This document shows positions 34,363 through 41,680 of a DNA stretch of 64,000 bases, in pieces. The DNA is taken from assembly GCA_963774445.1 (NCBI GenBank), contig CAVZFC010000032.1, positions 558,001 to 622,000 on the forward strand. The letters run 5' to 3'. Below the pieces are notes generated by a model. It saw nothing but the letters and a program-made list of their open reading frames with translations. It was not told the DNA's origin and did not search any database. A program made the position numbers and the translations under genes. Each line of letters begins with the position of its first letter. Position 1 is the first letter of the stretch. Origin of the DNA: CAVUQH01 sp963774445 (GTDB lineage Bacteria; Myxococcota_A; Polyangia; Haliangiales; Haliangiaceae).

Positions 34363-34695
34363 AACAAAACGATCAAGAGGACCACGAGCAAGATGATGAC
34401 GACCGTGCTGCCGCCAATGACCACGACGCGGCTGCCGCCCTGGAACTGTGCCACCGACTTGTTCTGCGCCTCGCGCTCGGTGTACCGCTTGGCGTCGGAG
34501 GCCAGCGCGCCAGCGGTGCTGGAACACGATGTTGCGGGGGAGGCCCTACTCGGCGTCCGTGCGCATGCCGCCGAGAATGGGGATTTCACGCTGGTCGAGC
34601 GCGAAAGCACCCGCCGTGGCCTTGCCTCCAGTCCGTGCCGAGATACGTGCTGCTGGTCGAAGACGCGCGTGCAGAGCTGCGCCCGCTCGTTGCAT
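34359..34695 (-). pseudogene. Decayed small membrane-anchored protein upstream of the C39-like peptidase
   Basis: The last frame ends in a strong membrane helix (VVVIGGSTVVIILLVVLLIV) preceded by RYTEREAQNKSVAQFQGGS. Upstream coding-like sequence lies in another frame: from the ATG at 34695 it reads ..KATAGAFALDQREIPILGG to an in-frame TAG at 34548-34546. Beyond that stop VFQHRWR continues in the same frame, and a one-base skip near 34515 leads to LASDAKRYTERE. The pieces join into one coherent protein only if the TAG and the shift are ignored, so the gene is decayed or badly sequenced. It is coupled to the peptidase gene by GTGA. Confidence 0.4.
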
Positions 34696-34756
34696 ACGGT
34701 GACGGCGAAGACGGCGGCAACACCGGGTTGCCGCGCTTCGGGTAGACTCCCCATCC

Positions 34757-35395
34757 ATGATGATGAAGAGGCTCCTTTGGGTCCCAGTTGCGGCGTTCCT
34801 AGCGACGTCCGGGTGCAGCACGAAGCCCTCTGAACGCCCGCCGCTCGGCCAGATGAAGCTCGACCTGGTCACCTGCTCGAGCAAGCAAGACGACGGCGAA
34901 TCAATCTCCCCCAGCTTCTGCGAGGCCGCGCTGAAGCAGTTCTTCGCCCGGCACCCCGACCTGCGGGTCGCACAGGTGTTCGGGATCACCCGGGACTACT
35001 GGAAGCAGCGCCCCGCCGGGAGCGGCGATGATGGCATCCTCCTGGCCAGCGGCACCACCAGGCTCGGCGTGCTGAGCTACACGCGCAACGGCCCGGACCC
35101 GCGCGCGAAGGATCTCGAGGTCGATAATGCCGCTTGCGACGCCGACCTCAATCGGGTGGAAACCGACCGCCTACGGGCTCCGGTGCCCCCCGGCGTGAAC
35201 GGCGTCATCGGTCCGCTCGCTTGCCCCGAGGGTGTCCGAACCTACATCGAGGCGTTTCCGCGCCGGCGCGTCGTGGCGATCGTGTCGTTGAGTGAGCTCG
35301 GGAAGGGGGCCGCGGACGAGCCCGGCCGGTCCTTGCCCAAGGCGATCGTCGAGAGCGGAACGACAGCCCTTCTCTTCGTACGCGCGCGCGACTAG
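34757..35395 (+). CDS. Lipoprotein of unknown function
   Basis: 212 residues. The leader (LLWVPVAAFLATSGCST) has the lipidated Cys at about residue 20. The mature part contains paired Cys residues (LVTCSSK, SPSFCEAALK, NAACDADLN, GPLACPEG), suggesting two disulfides. Its mid-region (GDDGILLASGTTRLGVLSYT) and end (PRRRVVAIVSLSELGKG) look like an alpha/beta fold. I recognise no family. Three start codons (ATG ATG ATG) lie in tandem at 34757; the third or the first may be used. The stop overlaps the convergent eCIS-core gene by 3-4 bp. Confidence 0.6.
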   Translation: MMMKRLLWVPVAAFLATSGCSTKPSERPPLGQMKLDLVTCSSKQDDGESISPSFCEAALKQFFARHPDLRVAQVFGITRDYWKQRPAGSGDDGILLASGTTRLGVLSYTRNGPDPRAKDLEVDNAACDADLNRVETDRLRAPVPPGVNGVIGPLACPEGVRTYIEAFPRRRVVAIVSLSELGKGAADEPGRSLPKAIVESGTTALLFVRARD

Positions 35396-37392
35396 GAGCC
35401 GCCCGCCATCTTGCCCTCGAGCTTGCTCTTGATCTGGTTTAGGTTGTTGAGCTTCTCGAGCCAGGTGTTGAGCTTCTCGGCATAGAGCCACCGGACCTTG
35501 AACAGCCAATCCACGTACTTTGGCAGGTCGTAGGCTTCCCAGGTCTGGGCATAGAGGGCCATCGCGAAGCCGATACCCGCCTCTCTGTTGTACGGCGGGT
35601 CGGTGGAGCCGTTGCCCAGGGTGGTCTTGATGTTTGCGAGCTGGGCCACGATCGTCTCCACGCGCGGGATCGACGCGACGATCGCCTCGACCTGGCGCCC
35701 GCTCTGCCCACCACCGGCTGCACGGTAGACCGCGGCGCCGGCGTCATCATAGGCCTGTACGCGACTCGTGCGCGCAGCCTCCAGCCTGCTCCGCGCAGCG
35801 GAGAACTTGGTGACCGCCGCTGCCACCGCCGCTGCAGCCTGGTTGTAGCGGCCTGCCAGCATCCTCGTCGTGGCGTCCTTCTGATCGGCCTGTGCCCGGG
35901 CGATCTTCGCCTTGAGCTCCTCCGTCTCCTGTTCGAAACGCACATCGAGGGCCAGGTCCCACAGGGCATGGGCGGCCTCTCCGACCAGCCCCTTGCCGGT
36001 CTCCTCGATGTTCGCGAACTTCTCCGGCAGCGAGAACATGAACGACATCACCGATTTGACGCCGTCCACCTCCTTCTGCAGCGCCGCCAACTCGCCTTCG
36101 GCCGCCTCCTGGCGGTCCTTCGCCTTCTGATTGTCGATCGCCGCGACGGCAGCCGACAGACCGGCCCGCTCCGACCTGATCGTCTTGGCGGCGGCCGTCA
36201 TGTCCTTGAACGCAGCGTCCGCCAGGGCCTCCTCTGCGCCGACCGACTGGAACGCGTGCTTGGTCTTGTTGCGTCCGTGTCGCGTCGATGCGTGGTCCGC
36301 CGCGCGCTTGTCGCCCGCGCTCATGCTCAAGGAGCTGGTGTCACCGTCGAAGACGTCGCCTACCTTCTTCTTGCCCCCGCCGACCTCCTGCGCACCGACC
36401 AGCGTCTCGAGATCGCCCTTCCAGTCGTCGGACGGCAGCCCCAGCCGGCTGCCCTTGAGCGCCGGGTCGCTCTGCGCCTGCTGGAACCCCTGAATGGGGG
36501 GGACGCCGGCGTTCCAGTAGTTCTGGTAGTACACGGCGACCTGTTGGTACGCCCCCCAGTCCTGACCGCGCCGGACCGACAGGTCGTGCGTCCATCGCAC
36601 CTTGCCCTTGTCCTGCTCCTCCTGCCAGCGGTCCAAGGGCGTTTCTTGGTGGTGCGTGTGGTGGCTGTTGCCCGCGCCCCTGCCAGGTCCCGGCCGTGTG
36701 GTGTTCGGAGAGGTTGGCGGCGCGAAGCCGGGATCGAGTCTGACCAGCTGCGGGATCTGGGGTGGTGGGCCATAGCCCTGACCGGTGTTCCAGTTGACCG
36801 GCTTTTCCATGTCCGGGGGTGTCGTCGGACGGTAGTTCGGGTCTTGGTGCTCCGGCAGCTTCTTCATCTGCACGGCGGGCGCGGCAACGTCACCCGTATT
36901 CGCCGCCGGAAGCATGCTCGCGGCCGATTGTCCGGCGACGACGCGGTCAGCAACCGCGTCGGCTTCGGCTTCCGACGAGGCCGACGTGGTGCCGGCGCGC
37001 TGCTGCATCACGTGAGCCGCCTCGTGGGCGGCCGTGTGCAGACTCGGTGTCTGTTGCCCGAAGACCACCGACGAGCCCATCGTGTAGGCCTCGGCTCCGA
37101 GGTCCTCACAAGCGCCGGCCGCGATCCCGCCGGTATGGGCGGTCGCGGACAACTTCGCGCCGAACGACCGCTCGATGCTCTCGCGATGCGGGAACTCCGC
37201 AGCATCTTCGCGAGTTCCCTGCTCGGCGACCTGGGACTCGCCTTCGGAGCCCGCCGCAAGATGGGCGCGCAACATCGCCGTCGAGGTCTTCTTGGCGATC
37301 TGCCGATCGCGCGTGGCGTGCGATTCCCGCTCGTCGGGCATCTGCTCGGCAGCAGGAGCCTCACGATCCGTCTTCCGACTCAGTTCGCGCAT
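35392..37392 (-). CDS. eCIS-core (DUF4157) domain protein with large helical C-terminus
   Basis: 666 residues with a strong ribosome site (GGGGAGG before the ATG at 37392). Residues about 71-135 match DUF4157: SFGAKLSATAHTGG, LGAEAYTMGSSVVFGQQ and TAAHEAAHVMQQRAG, with the HExxH motif at 123-127. DUF4157 marks proteins loaded into or linked with extracellular contractile injection systems and is thought to be a cleaved metallopeptidase-like prodomain. A Pro-rich linker (about 165-250) is followed by unknown sequence and a long helical, probably coiled-coil region (about 390-660). No other eCIS part is in the window. Base composition is lower in GC than in the flanks, hinting at transfer. The C-terminus may be the effector. 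Confidence 0.78.
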   Translation of the reverse strand: MRELSRKTDREAPAAEQMPDERESHATRDRQIAKKTSTAMLRAHLAAGSEGESQVAEQGTREDAAEFPHRESIERSFGAKLSATAHTGGIAAGACEDLGAEAYTMGSSVVFGQQTPSLHTAAHEAAHVMQQRAGTTSASSEAEADAVADRVVAGQSAASMLPAANTGDVAAPAVQMKKLPEHQDPNYRPTTPPDMEKPVNWNTGQGYGPPPQIPQLVRLDPGFAPPTSPNTTRPGPGRGAGNSHHTHHQETPLDRWQEEQDKGKVRWTHDLSVRRGQDWGAYQQVAVYYQNYWNAGVPPIQGFQQAQSDPALKGSRLGLPSDDWKGDLETLVGAQEVGGGKKKVGDVFDGDTSSLSMSAGDKRAADHASTRHGRNKTKHAFQSVGAEEALADAAFKDMTAAAKTIRSERAGLSAAVAAIDNQKAKDRQEAAEGELAALQKEVDGVKSVMSFMFSLPEKFANIEETGKGLVGEAAHALWDLALDVRFEQETEELKAKIARAQADQKDATTRMLAGRYNQAAAAVAAAVTKFSAARSRLEAARTSRVQAYDDAGAAVYRAAGGGQSGRQVEAIVASIPRVETIVAQLANIKTTLGNGSTDPPYNREAGIGFAMALYAQTWEAYDLPKYVDWLFKVRWLYAEKLNTWLEKLNNLNQIKSKLEGKMAGGS

Positions 37393-37522
37393 AGGTCTTC
37401 CTCCCCGACAACGCCCTCTGGAACTCTCACGGGATCATGGTACGCGGATGGCGACAAAGATCTCCCCGCGAAGCACAGGCTACGAATAACATGCGGCTAT
37501 TTTCGCTCGAGCGCGGTCTCGG

Positions 37523-38491
37523 TCAGTTGGCGTACTTGGCGCCGAGCGCGTCTTCCGCGAGTGCTTCGTAGCTCGCGTTCGCGGCCCACGCGGCCTCGTC
37601 ATCGGTGAACAGATTGATCAGCATCTCTTCGGGGACGCCGGCCACGCGCGACAGTATGCTGCCAAACGCGATCTTGCCGGGCCGCGTGTTGTAGGCGGCC
37701 TGGATGCTCTGGATGAAGCGCGTGAACGGGCGCTTGGCGACGTCCGGCTTCTGGCCGAGCAGCTGCAGCCGCTTGAACGCCTCGCGCAGCCTCCGTCCAC
37801 TCGGATCGACCCGCGCCATCGGGTCGAAGAAGACGCCGACGAAGAACGGCTTGGCGAAGTAGAGAATGTTGAGCAGCGACCAGAGGCCGCGGGCGACGGC
37901 GCGGACGCGGGGCCGTCCCTGGGCGCGCAGCTCGTCCTGGTAGGCCGGCGACGAGTAGTACTCGACCATGTGGTAGTCGATGGCGATGTGCCGCGACTCG
38001 TCGCGGTTGATGAGATGCATCGCCTGCCGCGACATCTCGTCGTTGACGTAGTCGTCGATCGATCGCAGCAGCGCCACATCGAGGAGCAGCTCGCCGCCGG
38101 TGATGTAGATATTCGCGATTTCGGCCGGCAGATACTGAATGCCGTCGACGAAGTGCGGCGCGAACCGCTCGAGCGCCGGGCTCATCCGGTAGTCCCGGTA
38201 GTGGTGCACGTCGTAGTGCTTCGCCAACCGCTCGGCGACCACCGCGTGGCGTTCCTCGTCGACCACGAAGGTCGAGAAGATCTTCGTCAGCGTCGGATCC
38301 TCCACCCGCTTGCGCTGCTCGGCGAACAGCGCGCCGGCCAGTCGCTCGATGCCGGCCATGTCGCTGAAGTACTGGCAGATGGCGATCTCGTCGTCGCGCG
38401 ACATCGACCGCGGGGTCACCGACCAGTCCAGGTCGTCGGCCTTCCACTGTCCGGCCCTGCACTTCTCCAGCATCCGGTCCAGATCCACCAT
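37523..38491 (-). CDS. Ferritin-like diiron protein (AurF-like oxygenase)
   Basis: 322 residues. The four-helix diiron pattern is present: Glu in MAGIERLAGALF, VVDEERHAVVAERLAKHY (ExxH), Glu in ITGGELLLDVAL, and INRDESRHIAIDYHM (ExxH). This matches the AurF-like / ferritin-like oxygenase group, which uses O2 to oxidise amines or similar substrates. The C-terminal third is specific to the subgroup. No biosynthetic neighbours point to a substrate. It lies upstream of the eCIS-core gene on the same strand, 130 bp apart, and is divergent from msrA. Confidence 0.75.
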   Translation of the reverse strand: MVDLDRMLEKCRAGQWKADDLDWSVTPRSMSRDDEIAICQYFSDMAGIERLAGALFAEQRKRVEDPTLTKIFSTFVVDEERHAVVAERLAKHYDVHHYRDYRMSPALERFAPHFVDGIQYLPAEIANIYITGGELLLDVALLRSIDDYVNDEMSRQAMHLINRDESRHIAIDYHMVEYYSSPAYQDELRAQGRPRVRAVARGLWSLLNILYFAKPFFVGVFFDPMARVDPSGRRLREAFKRLQLLGQKPDVAKRPFTRFIQSIQAAYNTRPGKIAFGSILSRVAGVPEEMLINLFTDDEAAWAANASYEALAEDALGAKYAN

Positions 38492-38600
38492 GGTGGCCCA
38501 AGCATACCGTGACTGACCGGCGGGTCACCAGTCTTCCTCGCCGGCCCCCGGCGGCCACGAAATCCCTCGCAACCGCCCGCTCTCGCGCTATCTTGCGCCC

Positions 38601-39248
38601 ATGTTCTTCGCCGGCAAGAAGCTCGAGATGCCCGCCCCCGCCGACGCCCTTCCCGGCCGCGCGACGCCGATGCCGGTGCCCGACCGGCATTTCGTCAACG
38701 GCCACCCGATCGCGCCGCCGTTCCCCGACGCCATGCAGCTGGCCTGCGTCGGCATGGGCTGCTTCTGGGGCGCCGAGCGCCGCTTCTGGCAGGCCGACGG
38801 CGTCTATGCGACGGCGGTCGGCTACGCCGGCGGCTACACGCCCAACCCGACCTACGAAGAGGTGTGCAGCGGCCGCACCGGACACACCGAGGTGGTCCGC
38901 GTCGTCTTCGATCCGAAGCAGGTCGACTACGACGCCATCCTCCGCCTGTTCTGGGAGAGCCACGACCCGACCCAGGGGATGCGCCAGGGCAACGACAGGG
39001 GCACGCAGTATCGCTCGGCCATCTACGTTGCCGGCGACGCCCAGCGCCGCGCGGCCGAGGCCAGCCGCGAGGCGTTCCAGCGCGAGCTTCGCGCCTCCGG
39101 CTACGGCGACATCACCACCGAGATCGCCGACGCCGGCGAGTTCTACTACGCCGAGGAGTACCACCAGCAGTACCTGGCCAAGAACCCCGACGGCTACTGC
39201 GGCCTGGGCGGCACCGGCGTGAGCTGCCCGATCGGCCTGCCCCGGTAA
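38601..39248 (+). CDS. msrA: Peptide methionine (S)-S-oxide reductase
   Basis: 215 residues. The catalytic Cys is in GMGCFWGAERRFW (about residue 54), followed by VGYAGGYTPNPTYEEVCSGR, TGHTEVVRVVFDP and FWESHDPTQGMRQGNDRGTQ, YRSAIYV, all family hallmarks. Resolving Cys residues lie near the end (GYCGLGGTGVSCPIGL). The enzyme repairs oxidised methionine using thioredoxin. An N-terminal extension of about 45 residues precedes the core, as in long MsrA forms. It is divergent from the diiron protein gene. Confidence 0.95.
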   Translation: MFFAGKKLEMPAPADALPGRATPMPVPDRHFVNGHPIAPPFPDAMQLACVGMGCFWGAERRFWQADGVYATAVGYAGGYTPNPTYEEVCSGRTGHTEVVRVVFDPKQVDYDAILRLFWESHDPTQGMRQGNDRGTQYRSAIYVAGDAQRRAAEASREAFQRELRASGYGDITTEIADAGEFYYAEEYHQQYLAKNPDGYCGLGGTGVSCPIGLPR

Positions 39249-39260
39249 GCCACCGGCCGC

Positions 39261-40022
39261 TCAGGCCGAGCGGGACAGGGGCTCGAGGGCGGCCAGGGTT
39301 TCGGCGGCCCCGGCGCGCAGGCGCAGGTCGACCAACTCGGACACCTCGCTCTCGCCCGGGTTGATCTCGATGGTCGGCACGCCGCCGCGGGCGGCCGCGA
39401 TCACCGGCTGGGCGATGTACGGAAAGACCGAGGTGGTGCCGATGGTCAGCACCAGGTCGAAGCCGACGCGGAGCTCTCGCTGCAGCGCCGCCAGCGCCGG
39501 CCCCGGCAGCATCTCGCCGAACAGCACCACCTCCGGCCGCACCAGGGCGCCGCACGCGGGGCACGACGGCGGGATGGCGAGGTCGGCGTAGTCGTCCACC
39601 CAGTCGCGCCAGTCGCACGCCACGCAGCGCAAGCGGTGCACGTCGCCGTGGATGTCGATCACGTTGCGCGAGCCGGCGGCGCGGTGGAAGCCGTCGACGT
39701 TTTGCGTCAGCACGCAGGCGTGCTCGACCCGCGCCTCGATGGCGGCCAGGATCTCGTGGCCGCGATTGGGCTGCGCGCCGCGGCAGGCCTGCTCGATCTG
39801 GGCGATGTACTTCCAGCACAGCGCAGGCCGCTGCGACAGCATGGGGCCCGACAGCGCCACCTCGATCGGCACGCCTTCGGCGGTCTGCTCGCGGTCGTAC
39901 AGTCCGCCGATGCCGCGGTAGGTCGGCAGCCCGGAGTCGGCCGACATGCCCGCGCCGGTGATGAACAGCACCCGCCGCGCGGCGCCCAGCAGCGCGGCCG
40001 CCCGCTCGAGCGGATCGCCCAC
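39261..40022 (-). CDS. Sirtuin NAD-dependent protein deacylase
   Basis: 253 residues from the GTG at 40022. NAD-binding and catalytic motifs are FITGAGMSADSGLPTYRG, VLTQNVDGFHRAAGS and the catalytic His in IDIHGDVHRLRC. The zinc site is two CxxC pairs (RCVAC and CPACG), and IGTTSVFPYIAQP and EINPGES close the Rossmann fold. It removes acyl groups from lysines. The Tyr/Arg pair that marks desuccinylases is not obvious, so acyl preference is open. It starts 1 nt after the upstream gene's stop and converges on msrA. Confidence 0.92.
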   Translation of the reverse strand: MGDPLERAAALLGAARRVLFITGAGMSADSGLPTYRGIGGLYDREQTAEGVPIEVALSGPMLSQRPALCWKYIAQIEQACRGAQPNRGHEILAAIEARVEHACVLTQNVDGFHRAAGSRNVIDIHGDVHRLRCVACDWRDWVDDYADLAIPPSCPACGALVRPEVVLFGEMLPGPALAALQRELRVGFDLVLTIGTTSVFPYIAQPVIAAARGGVPTIEINPGESEVSELVDLRLRAGAAETLAALEPLSRSA

Positions 40023-40023
40023 G

Positions 40024-40443
40024 TCAGTCGACGTCTTCCAGGTCGCCGGCCGCATCGTCGTCGTCGGCCGGCGCGCTGCCGTCGGTGCGGGACGGCGCCG
40101 CATCCCCGGCACCGCGAGTCGCGCGGGCGCCGTCAATCGTGGCGCGCACCCCGTCGGCCACGTCGTAGGCGGCCCGCCGGAGGCTGCGCCCGGTCTTGGC
40201 CGACACCGAGCCCATGACGTCGACGAAGTCGCGCCCCAGCTCGCGCAGCTTGCGGCCCAGCTCCTCGTCGCCACCCGCCTCGCCGCCGCCCTCGTCAGGG
40301 GTCTCCTCGCCGTCGTCCTCGGGCCGCCGCGTCAGGTCGCGCAGTCCGCGCGCCAGCCTGCGTCCGGCGCCGCCGACCACGGCGCCCACCTCGCGCACCG
40401 CGTCGCGCGCGGCGTCACCGGGCTTTCCTCTGTCACCTGCCAT
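40024..40443 (-). CDS. Charged helical protein, unknown function
   Basis: 139 residues from the ATG at 40443. The sequence is rich in Arg, Asp, Glu, Gly and Ala: amphipathic helices (ARDAVREVGAVVGGAGRRLA; GRKLRELGRDFVDVMGSVSA) separated by acidic loops (EDDGEETPDEGGGEAGGDEE; DDDDAAGDLEDVD). It has no signal peptide or hydrophobic helix. It may be a nucleoid- or membrane-associated accessory protein, but I recognise no family. It lies directly upstream of the sirtuin gene and is likely co-transcribed; the 11-bp repeats at 40491-40517 precede it. Confidence 0.6.
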   Translation of the reverse strand: MAGDRGKPGDAARDAVREVGAVVGGAGRRLARGLRDLTRRPEDDGEETPDEGGGEAGGDEELGRKLRELGRDFVDVMGSVSAKTGRSLRRAAYDVADGVRATIDGARATRGAGDAAPSRTDGSAPADDDDAAGDLEDVD

Positions 40444-40490
40444 GCCCGCAGTATGACCGATGTCGGCGGCCGTGGCCGCGCAGGCGGCCG

Positions 40491-40517
40491 GTAAGTCGGG
40501 TGTAAGCCGACTGTAAG
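40491..40517 (+). promoter_or_regulatory. Three direct repeats with 11-bp period (Pho-box/SARP-like site)
   Basis: GTAAG occurs at 40491, 40502 and 40513, within GGTAAGTC, TGTAAGCC and TGTAAGTC. The exact 11-bp spacing is that of direct repeats bound by PhoB/OmpR or SARP winged-helix proteins on one DNA face. It lies between the divergent starts at 40443 (-) and 40567 (+). A winged-helix-like regulator (41681) is two genes away. Confidence 0.5.
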
Positions 40518-40566
40518 TCTCGCCACATGCCCGCTGCAGGCATCGTCTGACCCGAGGAGGTACCCG

Positions 40567-41646
40567 ATGACGATGAACGCCGCTCCCCCCGTCGCCCTCG
40601 CCGCTTCCATCCCCCTGGCCGCGCCGGCCAGCGCCGCGCCGCCGCCCACCGTCGATACCGTCGCCGCCCCGATCGCCGCAGCGGTCGCCCGCGCCGCCGG
40701 TGTCGCCGAAACCGACGCCCGGCAGCTGGGCCTCGACCCGGTGCTGCTGGGCGACCCAATCGGGCGCGTGCCGCTGGCCCGCTACTACGAGCTGTGGGAG
40801 TCGGCCGTGCGCCGCACCCGCGATCCGGCGCTGGCGCTGTCGGCCGCGCTCGACGCACCGGCCGAGGCGCTGCCGCTCCTCGGCTTTGCCTGCGCCACCC
40901 AGCCCAACCTGGGCGCGGCGCTGGCGGCGCTGGCCGAGCTCGGCGCGCTGTGGTCGTCGGGCGAGCCGTTCGTCTACGAGCGCGGCGTCCTGCCCACGCT
41001 GCTCCTGCACCAGCCCGAGAGCCCCAGCGCTGGCCGCGACCACGCCGCGCTGTTCGCCGCGGCCAAGGTGATCGCCGACGCCCGCGCCATGACCGGAGAC
41101 CCCGAGCTGGTGCCGCTGCTCCTGCGCCTGCGCCGCCTGCCCGGCGGCGACACCGCCGCGGCCGAAGCGCTGCTCGGCTGCCCGATCGCCTGCGGCTGCA
41201 CCTCGGTCGAGCTGGTCTGGCGACAGGAGAGCGTCGCCCGGCCACTGCTCCGCGCCGACGCCTCGCTGGCCGCCTACTTCGCCGACCAGGCGCGCGCAGC
41301 CATCGCCGAGCTCACCCCCGGCGACCGCTATCTCGAGCGGGTCGCGCGGGCCATACGCGAGGGGCTCGAGCGCGGCGACGCCAGCATGACCCGGGTCGCC
41401 GAGGCGATGAGCTGCAGCCCGCGCACCCTGCGCCGGCAGCTGGCCCGGCGGGGCTCGGGGTTCCGCGAGCTGCTCGACGAGATCCGCTGCGAGCTGGCCT
41501 GCCGCTACCTGCGCCGCAGCGAGCTATCGCTGGCCGAGGTCACCGAGAGACTGGCGTTCTCCGAGCAATCCAACTTTCAGCGCGCGTTCAAACGCTGGAC
41601 CGAGACCACGCCCGACCGGTTCCGCCGCGGCCGCGCGCGCTGCTGA
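40567..41646 (+). CDS. AraC-family transcriptional regulator (arabinose_bd-type N-terminus)
   Basis: 359 residues with GAGGAGG 7 nt before the ATG. The N-terminal 240 residues resemble the ligand-sensing domain PF12625 of OruR/ArgR-like regulators (LGLDPVLLGDPIGRVPLARY, YELWESAVRRTRDPALALSA). The C-terminal 100 residues are the double helix-turn-helix: MTRVAEAMSCSPRTLRRQLA and LSLAEVTERLAFSEQSNFQR, AFKRWTETTPDRFR. It should bind DNA and respond to a small molecule. Its target and ligand are unknown. The 34-bp gap to the next gene suggests they are expressed together. Confidence 0.88.
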   Translation: MTMNAAPPVALAASIPLAAPASAAPPPTVDTVAAPIAAAVARAAGVAETDARQLGLDPVLLGDPIGRVPLARYYELWESAVRRTRDPALALSAALDAPAEALPLLGFACATQPNLGAALAALAELGALWSSGEPFVYERGVLPTLLLHQPESPSAGRDHAALFAAAKVIADARAMTGDPELVPLLLRLRRLPGGDTAAAEALLGCPIACGCTSVELVWRQESVARPLLRADASLAAYFADQARAAIAELTPGDRYLERVARAIREGLERGDASMTRVAEAMSCSPRTLRRQLARRGSGFRELLDEIRCELACRYLRRSELSLAEVTERLAFSEQSNFQRAFKRWTETTPDRFRRGRARC

Positions 41647-41680
41647 AACCGCCGCGGGGTGCTAACGTGACGCGCGGCCC

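Noticed and set aside
35392..38491. A complete eCIS or type VI gene cluster around the DUF4157 gene
   Set aside because: Neighbours are a diiron protein, a lipoprotein and msrA; no sheath, tube, spike, baseplate or ClpV-like gene is present.
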